Shown: piece by piece, positions 34,287 to 46,198 of the stretch | Layout: each line of letters begins with the position of its first letter | Numbering within the stretch: the first letter of the stretch is position 1 | NCBI GenBank assembly: GCA_009809945.1 | Contig: WTPW01000186.1 | Location: 170,233-234,232, forward strand | Reading direction: 5' to 3' | DNA from: Gigaspora margarita | Lineage: Eukaryota; Glomeromycota; Glomeromycetes; Diversisporales; Gigasporaceae | Length of the DNA stretch: 64,000 bases | The notes under the pieces: model-generated | Databases searched by the model: none | What the model saw: the letters and a program-made list of their open reading frames with translations, nothing else | Told to the model about the DNA's origin: nothing | Program-made: the position numbers and the translations under genes

Positions 34287-35284
34287 AATAATAATAATAT
34301 AATTATTATTATTATTGTTATTATTACAAAATATTAATAATGAAATATTTGAAATTTACATACGTTCATGCACAAATAATAAATTAGAGCCATAAGAGTT
34401 ATGTTTCTGTTTCGTCAAGCCAGCTTTATATGCACAATCACGCATAGTGGATATAGCATCGTTATCAAATTCCACAGGAACCTATCGTATAATATATATA
34501 TATATCAGCTTTATAATTTCCGAATTAATGTATGAAAAGTTAAATAGATACAAGTTTACATACAGTCAAAACTAGGCGAACATTTTTAAAATAATCAATA
34601 TTATCCCATTGTTTCAATTCTTCTTTAAGCGAATCACCCATATTACGTAAAAAATCCACTATAGCTTGTTTATAATCAATTCCAGAAGGAAGATAAGGCA
34701 TATTTTCCATTTCATCATTGTTACTCAAGTAAAGCTTAAATAATTCAACGGGTTTCATATTGGACTTTTGATTGAGATTTTTTCGATCTAAATTGATCAA
34801 TGCAGGATAACCCCAATCTACAACTTCAAAAGACTCATTGTACTTGAGGACCGTTGGAACCTTTGGCATGCCATCATATTCTTGCCATTCAGTATGAGTT
34901 ATAATATTTAAAGGTTGAGTTTTTAAATGGGCATATGCGTATCCCTATATTTAATTTTATAATTATAAAACGTATGAATGTTGATGCAATGTGCAATGTA
35001 TAAATATATACATATAAATTCATGAATATGTTCTCACCGAATATGTAGTACCGAAATCTAAAATTTAGAAATAGAATAACATTTTAAACATAAAATTATA
35101 ATTATTTCAAGATTTTGATAGTCGTTACAAAAATTAATTTGAATGTACCAATTGATGCTACTACACGAATGTCATTTATTTCTTCAACTTTAAGGGAAGT
35201 ATCGAATAATTTTTTAAAAGACAAATCTAACTTGTCAATTTCTTCTAACGTGGGGATTTCATCAATGTTGCTTGCTTCAGACAT
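32769..35284 (-). CDS. Hsp70-like (HSPA12-type) ATPase protein, 8 exons, 587 aa
   Basis: Exons on the minus strand: 35284-35149, 35057-35038 (20 nt), 34944-34564, 34481-34364, 34137-34078, 33983-33684, 33593-33231 and 33154-32769. All introns are GT..AG, and the total is 1764 nt with no stop until the end. Conserved actin/Hsp70 ATPase elements appear in order: DFGTTYSG (residues 46-53, phosphate 1), EPEAAA (218-223), VVDSGGGTVD (243-252, phosphate 2) and LVGGFSES (from about 401, adenosine site). The C-terminus (about 460-587) lacks the standard Hsp70 substrate domain and EEVD tail, as in HSPA12-like proteins. Such proteins are a large family in these fungi; chaperone or signalling roles are inferred from the fold only. 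The start is the only ATG giving the frame into the first motif. The gene faces an orphan gene across 675 bp. Intron 4 (226 bp) holds an AAT microsatellite. Confidence 0.9.
34196..34330. repeat. AAT/ATT microsatellite in intron 4 of the Hsp70-like gene
   Basis: Nearly uninterrupted (TAA)n with a few TGA variants, ending in (ATT)n, accounts for most of the only long intron (34138-34363). Confidence 0.85.
35038..35057 (-). other. 20-nt microexon encoding the Hsp70 phosphate-1 loop
   Basis: The exon lies between a TTTAG acceptor and a GTGAGA donor. With one base from exon 1 it supplies DFGTTYS, and exon 3 begins with the Gly. Without it the ATP-binding loop would be lost, and the frame would shift because 20 is not a multiple of 3. 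Confidence 0.8.
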
Positions 35285-35959
35285 ATTGAAAGAAAGTGTT
35301 AGTCTTTTGAATTGACGAAATTATTATTATATATATATATATACAGTATCAATTCTTTGTCTCAAAAAATGCGTGTTTGTTACACTATTCCTAACATATT
35401 AACCTTATGAAATTGAAAAGTTAATTTTATTGTTAGCCATAATAGAATTAGAGATGCGCAAAGTCTGTTACATTTGATAATAATCATTATTACATATTTA
35501 CGTAATAAGTCTGTAATCTTCACAATACGTGTACATAATAATTCATAACGATAAGTAAGGGGGTATAAAATAAGTAATTATTACTTTATTATTACATTAC
35601 CCATCTCTAAATAGAATACATAACAACCTCAAGCTCAAGTATTATCCGAAATAAAAATTCTATCATTATGATCACATCAAACATTAACAAATTTAGATAG
35701 TCAAATAAAGATGGAGGCAAATATATTGACGCTTTACTAGTACAGTAGTAAGATAAATTTCATTTTATGAATAGTTAAATTAAAGTATATGAAAAAAAAG
35801 GTAAGTTACGTAATTTCTTTAGAAATTTTCGGTATATTATATTTAATACATAAATTAACTCGTTGAGTTTATTAAACATTTTTTTTTGTATATGTAATAA
35901 AGGCAACACAAGACTTTGTTAAAGTTTTTCTTATCATCATTACGGAATCAACTACTAAA
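35285..35959. promoter_or_regulatory. Shared intergenic region between two divergent genes
   Basis: The Hsp70-like gene (minus) and the 378-aa gene (plus) start at opposite ends, so both promoters must lie within these 675 bp. A (TA)n tract is next to the Hsp70 start (about 35326-35345). I cannot identify a TATA box or heat-shock element with confidence. Confidence 0.5.
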
Positions 35960-37096
35960 ATGTGGTGGATAATTAAGTTTATATTTCAATTTTTTTTTCC
36001 TATTTCACAAACCACGAGAATTGAGGAAGAAGTTCGTGAAAAAACTTCAACAATCGATGAATTAAATAACAAAATTCAAAGTTACGATGAATCATTTGCT
36101 AACTTACGAAATGATTATGAAAATTGCAAACATTTATTGCAAGAAGAGAAAGCGGTCCATACTAAATTACGAAATAATCTACTTTTACAAAATCAGCAGA
36201 TCACTATTCTTGAAGAAGAAAATATAAAATTAAAAGATGAAGCGTCTAAATATCAATTAGCACTGGGTAATGCAACAAATTTTCGATTTAGTGATGACGA
36301 TCAGAATAACCCTATGCACCTTAAATTTGACATTGAAAATTTACAAAATATAATTGAGGATTATGTTACTAATTTGAAAAATGGTATAAAAATAAATTTT
36401 GAAAATGTCAACAATCTTTTATCTACATATGGATCTCAAACAAAAATTATTCCTCGTACGCCAGACAGGCAATTAATCAAAGCCGTCCTACAACAGCATG
36501 TCTTGAAAGAAATTTTATCATATCCAGTTATGTGTTATGAAGGACGTACAGAAACATTTGCTCTCGAATCAAATATGATTCGAAATGTTGATAACTTAAT
36601 TGAGCTCATTAAGAGATTTTCACAAGAACGTGCTGGTGTAGATGAAGTTACTCGTGTAGCATCAATAAAATTACGTCAACAGGTCTATTCTATACTTGGA
36701 AATCGTGGATATGCTAATATATATGAAAAAAAGGTTGAGAATAAACATCCATTTTTGTCTATATTTCAAAGAAAATTAAATGATACAATGAGTGAATATC
36801 GGGAATTCATTGATCCTAAAAAAAGGATTATAATTGAGGAAAAGGCCGAAATATTGATTCAAGAAGTGACTAGAATATTCAAATTTCGTTTTATGACTCA
36901 GGAACCAATGGTTAAAATTTACTGGATGGACCATGGTACAAAAATAGTGGAGGAATGTGTAGAAACGCATTATGAAATTTTTAAAAATTCCTTAGTTGAT
37001 ATTTGTTCATTCCCTTTAATTTGTAGAGATTTATCTAATCGTACTAATCGCAAGATACTTGCTCTCGCAAAAGTTATTCCAATTCGTACTGATTAA
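35960..37096 (+). CDS. Orphan protein, 378 aa, N-terminal membrane segment and coiled coil
   Basis: This is the longest uninterrupted frame in the window, from ATG 35960 to a stop at 37094-37096. Residues 1-16 (WWIIKFIFQFFFPI) form one hydrophobic segment that could be a signal anchor. Residues about 19-100 are rich in Glu, Lys, Leu and Asn in heptad-like order (IEEEVREKTSTIDELNNKIQ and onward), typical of a coiled coil. Residues about 120-378 are a mixed alpha-helical globular region with no motif I know (FDIENLQNIIEDYVTNLKNG at its start; CSFPLICRDLSN near the end). Similar uncharacterised coiled-coil proteins seem frequent in Rhizophagus, but that is general knowledge, not a search. Codon use is AT-rich like the Hsp70 gene, and the frame is clean, so I take it as a real single-exon gene. 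An upstream exon adding a different N-terminus cannot be excluded. Function unknown. Confidence 0.8.
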   Translation: MWWIIKFIFQFFFPISQTTRIEEEVREKTSTIDELNNKIQSYDESFANLRNDYENCKHLLQEEKAVHTKLRNNLLLQNQQITILEEENIKLKDEASKYQLALGNATNFRFSDDDQNNPMHLKFDIENLQNIIEDYVTNLKNGIKINFENVNNLLSTYGSQTKIIPRTPDRQLIKAVLQQHVLKEILSYPVMCYEGRTETFALESNMIRNVDNLIELIKRFSQERAGVDEVTRVASIKLRQQVYSILGNRGYANIYEKKVENKHPFLSIFQRKLNDTMSEYREFIDPKKRIIIEEKAEILIQEVTRIFKFRFMTQEPMVKIYWMDHGTKIVEECVETHYEIFKNSLVDICSFPLICRDLSNRTNRKILALAKVIPIRTD

Positions 37097-39017
37097 ATTG
37101 ATTAGCTACGCTTTTTTGTTACATAAAGTTATATTACTTTGCATTCATTATATTTAAACTTTTAAGTACTTACATTAAGATATATATGCTGCGCCCTTGT
37201 AGTGAATTAATCCTTATGTTCATTTCAATTGCTGTAAATCTATTAATACAGTAGGTATCTTTTGAAGCGGTTGATATTTATAAAAGTTGTATAAATAATA
37301 GTAAAGTGAGTGAATGCATTTCTAATTAGTGCTTTCTACGAAAATTTTTGTTCTCAGTAAAATTTTGAATTTTATTGATTCATAAAATACAGTAATTTAG
37401 TTCATATCAGAATAACTACACTTGATTGCAAATTCCATAATTATTATTTTTCCCGTCTCAGATCTCAAACTTAGCCGTGCTCATATCTTGAAAATTCTAA
37501 TAATAATAGTTCTTTATATCATACTAAATATTTGCAAATATTTAAAATCTTTATTTATTATTTTTTTTTTTTATTCAGTTTTTATAAGCAACAATAGTAT
37601 TTTTTTTTTTTTTTTTAGATATGTTTGAGCTTATAATTGCCAAGATTCATGATTAAAAGACGTGCCAGAATTTAAGCAATTCTTCCATAATATACATATA
37701 TGAGTATTGATGTAGAAATAGATAAGTAATTTGGTAAAAGGTGCAGGTTATAGTTTTATTGATACATGGCTCAAGTGTAGTTATAATAAGAAAAATTTTG
37801 TAGAGTTTAGAGAAAAAAAATTTTAATTTAAAAGATTTTGACATTTGTAAAAAAAGAAAAATAAAGTAAGATAAATTTATATTTAAGTTGAAACTTATTA
37901 AAAGTCGGATAATTCTTAGAAGAATAAAATAATTTGGTATCTAAAAATTTAGATATTGAGTTTGGCTATTTTTTATTTAGTTCCTCATATATGTAGTGGA
38001 TTGTTTTAAATTTTAGCAATATATTATTAAGTATATATTATTCTTGAAGGGTTGTTTTTATACAAGAGATTAAATTTTATACTATAATTTTATAAATATA
38101 AATAAAAAAAAATTTATTTTTAATATATTACAATTTATAGTTAAATTATTTATCGAATGTGGGCAACCCAACGGTGTCAAAATTTTCGACAAATTGGCCC
38201 GCATTAGGTTAGTATTAGACGTAGTTCTGGTCAAATTTTGTTGAGATTTGTTTTCATGGGATTTTGACCTAATTTCATTTTTACTACATAAGTTATACTA
38301 AGTTTTTAGATTCATTTATTTATACACTTTAAGCTTTTATAATTATATTTATAAACAAAAGAGCAAAAAACCCCCCCCAATTTTTTAAATGCTTTTAAAA
38401 TTACTTATTGTAGCAACTGAATCTAAATTTGGCTGAAGCTGAGATCTTGAAATATTTTAATATTAAATTTTAAAAATTTTGGGTGCCTTTTTTGTCAATT
38501 TTTTTTTTTTTTTTAGAGTAATGTTAGGATTTAAGGTTAGTTTTACTAATAAAAGAGTGAATTTTAGTAGGTATTATATATTTAAATAGAAGCCATCAAT
38601 CGCAGTTTCAACCGCCACACTTATTTTCAGGAATAACGTATATAAAAAAATATGTGCATTTTTAACGACCATCCCTATAGTTTATAATATGCCATCCTCA
38701 TATATGTACTGTATACAATGTCGTGTGATTAATATTGTTAATTCAAATAATTCAAATGCCGTATAACCAACCTACTAACCAAGTCGTGGCTATATATCAT
38801 ACCTAAAAACTAATAAACTTACATAAGTTTCACACTAATCCTAACAAAGCTCAATATTTAAGTTTTGATCTGACGCTAAAAATTAGTCATAATCAAAGTA
38901 CAACGAGTTGTATATCTGATTTATTTGAAGGTCATATTCTTATCTTGTAATATGAGGCTTACCTCAATGTCTTTAATTCTTGGTCCAGAATCTATGAAAA
39001 AAACAAAATCAGCTTCC
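37097..39017. other. AT-rich intergenic DNA, no supported gene
   Basis: T-runs lie at about 37560-37616 and 38499-38514, and a C8 run at about 38370. At 37750-37830 a plus-strand frame faintly recalls an aspartic-protease stretch (LLIHGSSVVIIRK), but stops follow and I do not call it. The CpG-poor state begins to give way near 38160. Confidence 0.4.
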
Positions 39018-39839
39018 TTATAAGAAAAGTGGTACGGGTGGTAGTACGGGAATGCTCGAAATGGCACGGATCATGTGGCTCGCACATGAACGTTTATGAA
39101 AGGTAAAATGGCACAGACATTACGGCAAAGGGTGACACGTAATATCACGTCAGATGAAATGACGCGTTCAGATGACACATTACACACGTGTTGGCTCGTG
39201 CTCAGTGTTAAAATCTATATGCGGAATCTGCGGAATCTGCGGAATGTAGATTAAAGTTAATTCCGCAAGCAAAAATTTGCGGATTTTATTATGAGTTGCG
39301 CATGTTGCGCATAATTTTTTGATTTTTTTATTATGTTACAATAATTGCTAAGTTTTTCTGCATATTAAAACAAAAATTGAATTTTAAACACTGCTCGTGA
39401 CACGTGTTGGCTCGTTTCGTGGAGAGCGAAAGATCATTAAATGTTTTTTTTTTTTAAAAAAAAGAGAATATCTCATGATTTCACTGATGAATCTTACCTG
39501 TGTGTCTTTAACAAAAAAAAATTCCTTACAAAATTTTACTTCATATACAGCTAGCTTGTTCATCTTATCTTGATTACTGATGTAAATTTATGTTTTAATA
39601 GTTAATCCGCTGTGGCATGTGAATTTACGTTCATCACCCGTGCCAAATCCCATGCCAATTCGACTAGTAAGCTGCTGCAAACCCCGAGCCATTTACGGTC
39701 CAATTGGCACAGGTATATGGTCCATACGGTCCATGGAATTCGTACCAATTCGACCATACCCGTACAAATCAAGATCTTGACCCATGCCACAAAGACCCGA
39801 CACCAACCCGTGCCGATCCGGTCCAATTTCTTATAGGGT
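39018..39839. mobile_element. Harbinger-like relative of the 30558 element, with a nested insert
   Basis: The ends CCTTATAAGAAAAGTGG and, inverted, CCCTATAAGAAATTGG resemble the 30558-30966 termini. The interior is likewise full of GGCACG and CCGTGCC motifs. No clear 3-bp duplication is seen, so the exact ends are approximate. It contains the 39203-39393 insert. Confidence 0.55.
39203..39393. mobile_element. 191-bp hAT-like MITE nested in the preceding element
   Basis: The ends CAGTGTTAAAAT and CAGTGTTTAAAAT (inverted) are flanked by CTCGTGCT (39195-39202) and CTCGTGAC (39394-39401), 6 of 8 identical. It contains GCGGAATCT in tandem. Confidence 0.6.
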
Positions 39840-39930
39840 GGGTGATATTGATCGAAAAGAACTGCAGCATGTGATATAATAGTTGGACGCATTCCAGAGC
39901 TAATAGCGCTGGATATTCAAACTTTATTAA

Positions 39931-40204
39931 AGAGATATATAGCATACATCAGTGCGTTTGATGTATAATTGAAGAGATAATAGCATACATCAGTGCGTTT
40001 GATGTATAATTGAAAGAGACATACATCAATGCGATTGATGTGTCATTGACAAAGATATATAGCATACATTAGTGCGTTTGATGTATAATTGGCATTAGCC
40101 GTTGGTTTCCCGCCCGCATAAATGCTGGCCGGCTGTTAGCCAGAAGCTTTGAAGTCACATGATTTTGGCCGGTGGTTTCCCGCCTGCATAATGCAAGCCG
40201 GCCG
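39931..40204. repeat. Tandem minisatellite (about 42 bp, four units) and a following duplicated motif
   Basis: Units starting at 39931, 39973, 40014 and 40051 share AGCATACATCAGTGCGTTTG and GATGTATAATTG (the third is shortened). Next, GGTTTCCCGCCCGCATAA (40104) recurs as GGTTTCCCGCCTGCATAA (40173), each followed by GCCGGC-type sequence. No coding potential is seen. Confidence 0.75.
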
Positions 40205-40780
40205 TAAAAAGACATTTAAGATGCACAAAATGGCAGGATTCTACGTAAGGGAGGGTAGGGCAGGGTGCGAAATTGCTTGTCCTCTTGAAAGGCTTCTGCC
40301 GTACTGCACAGCCGCTCCTCCGTTTAATATCTGTCTGTTATTGTCATCTGTTCCCTGCTAAATTTGCTTATATTAGTATTCACGCCATAAACCCCGAAAT
40401 TGGCAATTTCATTAAATTACTACTTATCTTCCCCCTTGCATATACTGGTTAGAACTGGGATCACCCATGTGATCGTCGCCTGCTAATGCATCGCTGCTTA
40501 GCTGTTCGATCTGTTGACCTACCATCAACTTGAAGGAATAAAAAAAAATGGTGAATATTGTCATCGAATACTAAAAAAGTATCATGATTTGCTGCATAAA
40601 ATCCCGTTATAAAATCTACCAGCTATTGAAGCGACACAAAGTATGAACTAATAAATTCACTACCAACAACAAAAATTCATGACGGCTTTCTAAATTTACA
40701 CTGTTGAAATCCGGGCCGATATCACGGGTCGGGCAACCACCAATCTACCAGGTCCTAAAACACCCCATGATATACCCAAT
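40205..40780. other. CpG-containing intergenic DNA, possible LTR fragment
   Basis: TGTTGAAATCCGGGCCGAT at about 40703 has the look of an LTR start, followed within about 35 bp by GGGCAACC. No partner LTR is visible. Otherwise nothing is supported. Confidence 0.3.
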
Positions 40781-40788
40781 GGTGAGAG

Positions 40789-41046
40789 TAGGGATGGTAA
40801 AGTTCCTAGGTCCAGAACCTAAGAACCTGGTTTTAGAACCTGGTTCTTAAAAACCAGGTTCCAATTTTAGAACCTGGGTTCTTATGTTCATGATAGGTTT
40901 TTAGGTTCATGGTAGGTTCTTAGGTTCTTAGTTTCTTAGATTTATAATAGATTTTAGGTTTTTAAAAACCAGGTTCTTAGGTTTTTGAAATGGAACCTAA
41001 AGGCTCCAAACCAAAAACCGAACCTAAACCAACCTAACCATCCCTA
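40789..41046. mobile_element. hAT MITE with GAACCTGGTTCTTA repeats
   Basis: The ends TAGGGATGGTAAAGTTCC and, inverted, TAGGGATGGTTAGGTTGG have a perfect 8-bp duplication GGTGAGAG (40781-40788, 41047-41054). The interior consists of AACCTGGTT/AACCAGGTT palindromic repeats. Confidence 0.9.
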
Positions 41047-41054
41047 GGTGAGAG

Positions 41055-42381
41055 ACAGTACGATTTGGCAAGGCTAAGGTGTATCAGTTATATAGTGGGT
41101 CCACAAAACAATTTATTTTATTGAGGAACAATCTCTTTATTATTTTTCAATCTCAATATCACTATCATATCTCTGATATTTCTGAATAGTACAGTACATA
41201 GTCTTTTTATACTATTTCTACTTTGTGTGGGATTCACAAATTTTAACCTTCAATCCACAATTTTCTTGCCTGAATGTCAGAATTATGCCATTTTGAAGAC
41301 TTCATTGTCTTGTATTCAATATCCTTTCTGATTTGGCTAATTTCTTTGAATTGATGGGCTGTGCACAAGAACTGGTTTGTAAAGGTCATCACATTACTTC
41401 TGGCAAGCATTGACATTACATGTTTTTGACTATTCCATTTTTACCTCTAATAACAGATGTATTTCAGACTGCTGCACTATGAGTTCATGTAGTATCTTAT
41501 AATATTCAAACTTTAGGTCTCACAATATGTCTTATGACTTCAGTTATTCCAAATTGGGTTCTGGTACAGTTTTTATTGGCATAGATTTTGATTGTAACCA
41601 CTGCCCAGTTTAGGAATTAAGTCTGTTCATAGATGTCCTGGGTCCCTAGGTTCCTAATTAGCCTAGCCTAGCTGGATATTTCTACAAATCACTACCACTT
41701 AGATTCAAACTAGCAATTTTGTATTGAAGAACTTAGAGCATAACCATTGTGCTATTGATTCTAAGGTCTATAAATTCAATTAGCTTATATATAAAATATA
41801 TTAAATATAAGGCAATTACTAATTGTACACTAGTGTATAAACACAGGTACATATTATAACTTAAAATTTTGCTTATGAAACTACTCTTTGGGCTCTAACA
41901 AAAAATATTTCTTGCAAAATTTTATTATAAACTATAACCTTTCCAATCCCAAAGTTTACACTAACCCTAAACTTAAATCAGTTTTAATTTTGGTCTATAA
42001 TTTATATATTATACAAATTTGCAAATCATTTAATTAGTACCCATGTACATACATGTAGTGTATAAATAGTTTTTCCAAATATAATATATTAAAATAACAG
42101 ATAATTATATAATTTTATAATTAAAGATAACAAAACCAATTTTATATTGGATATCATATCAAAAAGTAAGATCATAATATATGCATTGTAAACAATGATT
42201 TAGAATTATAATATATGTAGATTTAAAAATTATTTTTATTACATATACACATTGGGTACCCGATATATCCAAACTATACAATATATATATGATAGGTCAC
42301 TGATATGTAGTATTTTATATATTTTTTAATTATAGTAATATGGTACCCAATAGGTACCTGATATATTGGTTTTTGACCTGT
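41055..42381. other. CpG-poor DNA with a decayed tRNA-like SINE head and a fold-back core
   Basis: On the minus strand 41765-41690 reads TAGCACAATGGTTATGC (A-box-like), then AGTTTGAATCTAAG (decayed B box), so an old tRNA-derived SINE may extend leftward to about 41110; I found no duplication or clear tail. Positions 41893-41995 repeat the core at 16509-16615. At 42255-42365 GGGTACCCGATATATCC is inverted as TACCTGATATATTGG. Confidence 0.45.
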
Positions 42382-43510
42382 GGTAACCTCATTTAGAACA
42401 AAAAAATACATTATATTAGTCTATTTTCTTTTATTATTCTTAGAATTTGAAGAAAAATACTTAATTAGGATTTTTTATCAAAAATCCAATATTAAGCATC
42501 TTTCTCTTTAAAATAAAGTAATACAAAAGAATATGATATATTTTTTGGTATTGAACAAGTTTACTTAGAGCATTAAATTAGAAATAATTAATAAAATTTT
42601 AAGAACAACAGCTTTTTTAATATTTTTATTAATAAAAATACAAACAATTACTATGATTCTCAAAAATTTACTAATTGATTCTATTTCTATGCTCTAAGTA
42701 ACCTCATTCAGAACAAAAAAATACATTATATTAGCAATTTTTTTTATCATTTTTAGAATTTGAAGAAAAATATGCTTAATTTTGGATTTTTGATAAAAAG
42801 TCCAAAATTAAGCATTTTCCTCTTCAAAAGATCAGCATTGTTTATTATTTTTCTTTAAAATAAAGAAATACAAAAGAAAATATACTAATATAATATATTT
42901 TTGGTATTAAACAAGTTTACTTAACAGTTAGAGCATTAGATTAGTAATGATTAATAAAATTTTGTTTTTTTAATATTTTTATTAATAAAAATACTAACAA
43001 TTAAGGGAGTGACAAAATCAGGTGATTTTTTAGAGAGGGAAGGGGCAAAAAATGTTAAAATTATATATAGGAACCTACCAAATCTATATTAAAAAGAGGG
43101 AGGGGATAGGCCTCTAATAAAAAATAATCAGGTAATTAATAACACTTCTCTTACTATGATTCTCAAAAGTTTACTAATTGATTTTATTTTTAAGCTCTAA
43201 GTAACCTCATTTAGAACTAAAAAAATGTTATATTGGTATACTTCCTTTTATCATTCTTATAATTTGAAGAAAAAATACTTAATTTTGAATTTTTGATAAA
43301 AAAATTCAAAATTAAGCATCTTTCCCTTCAAAATAAAGAAATAAAAAAGAAAATATACTGATATACTGTATTTTTAGTTGCTAAATAAGTTTACTTAGAG
43401 CATAAAAATAAAATCAATTAGCAAAATTTCAAGTAATTTAACAATTTTATTAAAAAATTTTATAATTCTTAAAATTTTACTAATTGATTCTGCTTTATAC
43501 TTTAAGTAAA
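42382..43510. repeat. Tandem array of three or more hairpin units (fold-back array)
   Basis: Units start at GTAACCTCATTTAGAAC (42382, 42697, 43201) and end AACAAGTTTACTTAGAGC. The two ends are inverted relatives, and each unit folds around TTTTGATAAAAAATC. Spacers between units are also shared. A separate A/G-rich insert of about 145 bp (about 43008-43150) with loose inverted ends (AAGGGAGTG / CACTTCTCTT) sits between units 2 and 3. A related single hairpin is at 54927-55212. Confidence 0.7.
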
Positions 43511-44784
43511 TTTGTTTAGTAGCAAAAAATATACTTATATCTATTCAAATTCAAACTGTTTGACAAATATCAAATCAAGTCTTATAATTAAGTTTGAGTT
43601 TGAATAAAGTTTAAGTTTGATTTTAGTTTGAAATTTGTAAAAATTTAATGTTTGAGTTTGAGTTGGATTTGAAATTTTGTCAAACTCAATCTTATTAAAT
43701 CAAACTTTGGAACTCTATTAATTAATATATTACTAATTTGATATATTAAATATTTATTATTAAATTAGTTTCAAATATTATTTGAAAGATAGACTAATAT
43801 TAAGAAAAAAGCCTTGAAACTTAGTTTCATTTGGTGTTATTATGTATAGTATAACTCCTACAAATTAGCTTTGTTTGGTACTTCTATTTGTTTTTTTTTT
43901 CTGCCCTTTGAATTTTCCAAAATTTTTATCAAAAAGTAAGCATTCCAGCTTACTTCTTTAGTAGTATTTACTTTTTTCAAATTGGGAATATGTTTCTAAA
44001 CAGGAACTAGCAAAGTCATGAGTACTTTTGAGTTTATGTAGATAAACAAGAAATAATGTGTTGGAGATCTGGAGGACACATAAAAAATTTCTTATATGGA
44101 CTTTAGTTATTAATATATTATTTTTTAATATGTATATATAATACTTTGATAGATTTACTATGCAGTGATATATTAGAAATTGTACCTGTTGGAAAAACCT
44201 CTACCTGGTTACATTAAATTACTCAGATATCCAAATAAATTACTATATCACATGATTGCAAGTTCTATCAGGAACAATCACTATGTTATATAATTTTTAA
44301 CATTATATGCAAACTTATTAACACCTTTCTTTTTTCATTTCTTTGTCTTTGGTTTTATTTGTTTTATTTTTTTATTTAGTTGTAATTTTGGTTTTTTATA
44401 ATTAGTTTTATCATTTCAGTATAGCTTTGTCCTTATTTAATCTTTTTCCTTTTTTTGTTCTTCTATATGAGAAGCTTAAGGAGGAAGTTTTTACAAAGAA
44501 TTAATTATGAAGTAAGGTAGCTGAGACCTGGTGTCATTCTCTAAAAAATAGTTGAGTAATACTAGTAATACTTAGAGACTAACAAACATCAGTGCAACAA
44601 CTCTACTTGGATACTAGTAGAGTCATCATGTACTAACCTGTATTAATATTAGATTATAAATTTATGTATACTCTATATAAATTTTTTAATAAATGCAGCA
44701 CATAGTTGTAAAGTAAAAAAAAATATTAAGTAAATAAGTTAAAATATAATGACTAAAGCAACTTTTTATATAAGTACTGTACAT
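43511..44784. other. CpG-depleted AT-rich DNA
   Basis: At about 43550-43715 TCAAATTCAAAC/GTTTGAGTTTGA repeats ending TTTGGAACTCTA recall the hAT MITE at 7947-8227, but the left end is not identifiable. No gene is seen. Confidence 0.4.
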
Positions 44785-44995
44785 TAGTATTGTTATAAAA
44801 CAGCTTTGAACAATGATTTGGACAATTTTGAACAATTAAATAAAGTAAAATTACTTAAAATTTTATTAAGATAACCTATTTTAATTTTAACTAAAATGTT
44901 TTCAGCACCTAAAAAATATATAATTATATATTTTTTAGATAGATTTATTAATTATTAAAGCCTGAAAAAGCTTTGGACAATCTTGGATATTTGGA

Positions 44996-45064
<69 letters not shown>

Positions 45065-46198
45065 TTGAAACTTTATTTAAGTAAAAATAATAAATTTACA
45101 TTTAAAGATTTCAGAACTACATTTGTGTTACTGTAAACAGGTACCCAATGTGACATTATACCTCCTATTTTCTATAAATGCTATAATTAATTGTTTCAAA
45201 TTAATTAACTAGCTAGAATAGGTTGGAGAAAACCTTAGATATATGCCAATGGCATTAGTGTATACAATTTGTTAGAGAGTAATCTTGTAGAAACCATTTT
45301 TCTATAAAAGGAGAGTAATCTATATGAGATATATTTGATGATGATGTGGTTGTTGTATTAAATGTATTTGGAAAAAAGTATTTTCTTTTTTTCATCTTTG
45401 AGATAATATTGTGAGCATGTTCCCATTGGTGTTGAGATAGATTTCATGAAGACCAAATAGTATTTTGAAACCAATCTAAAAGATTATTTGACAAAGTAGT
45501 AAGAAATAATTTAGTTTGTTTAGCAGTAATTAGTTTAATATTTTCAAAAGTATTAAAGGAAAAGATTCCAATAATATAGTAAAGAAAAGAGTTAAATTGT
45601 GGATTAGGTGAATTAAGTGTAAAGTGAAGAAGAGTATTGAGAATTGTAGTTGGTGATATAGTAGTAATTTTGAGAGAGGTAAGTGTATTAGTAATTATAT
45701 TAGTTATAGATTGTAGAATATTATTGTTATTGTTTGAACAGAGAAGTATGTGTAGAGTATTTTCATTATCTGAACAGCAAGAGCATTTTGATGTTGGATA
45801 TAGATAAGGATAGCAAATATGAAGGTTTTCCATAGTTGGAAGATTATTTGTTAGCATTAGATTCTAAAAGAATATTTAGAGTGATTGTGTTCAAGTGTGT
45901 TTAGGATATCAAAACATAATGTCCAATTGGGTTCTGCTATATTTTTAAATATTTTAAGAGTAGACCAGGAGTATAGTTCTTGTATAGTATATATATTCTT
46001 GATAAAGGTTCATATTTTGAAAGGGATAAGACAATTGTTCCATAAAGAATGTATTGGTAGATTTAAAAAATTATGGGTAATTTTAAGTATTAGTTTGTTA
46101 GTTCCATTTTTTGCAAGTAAGTCTACTTGGTTATGGATAGGATTAAAATGTGATTTGATTTTGTGTAGAGTAAATGAAATGTTTTTTATAGATTTAAT

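Noticed and set aside
37740..37840. Aspartic protease fragment of a gypsy element
   Set aside because: LLIHGSSVVIIRK is suggestive only; the catalytic DTG/DSG is not present and stops follow.
39602..39892. 96-aa minus and 74-aa plus frames
   Set aside because: They lie in the GGCACG-repeat end of a Harbinger-like element, overlap on both strands and have no homology I recognise.
42382..43510. CRISPR-like array
   Set aside because: Units are hundreds of bases long, diverged and palindromic, without uniform repeats and unique spacers; the genome is eukaryotic.
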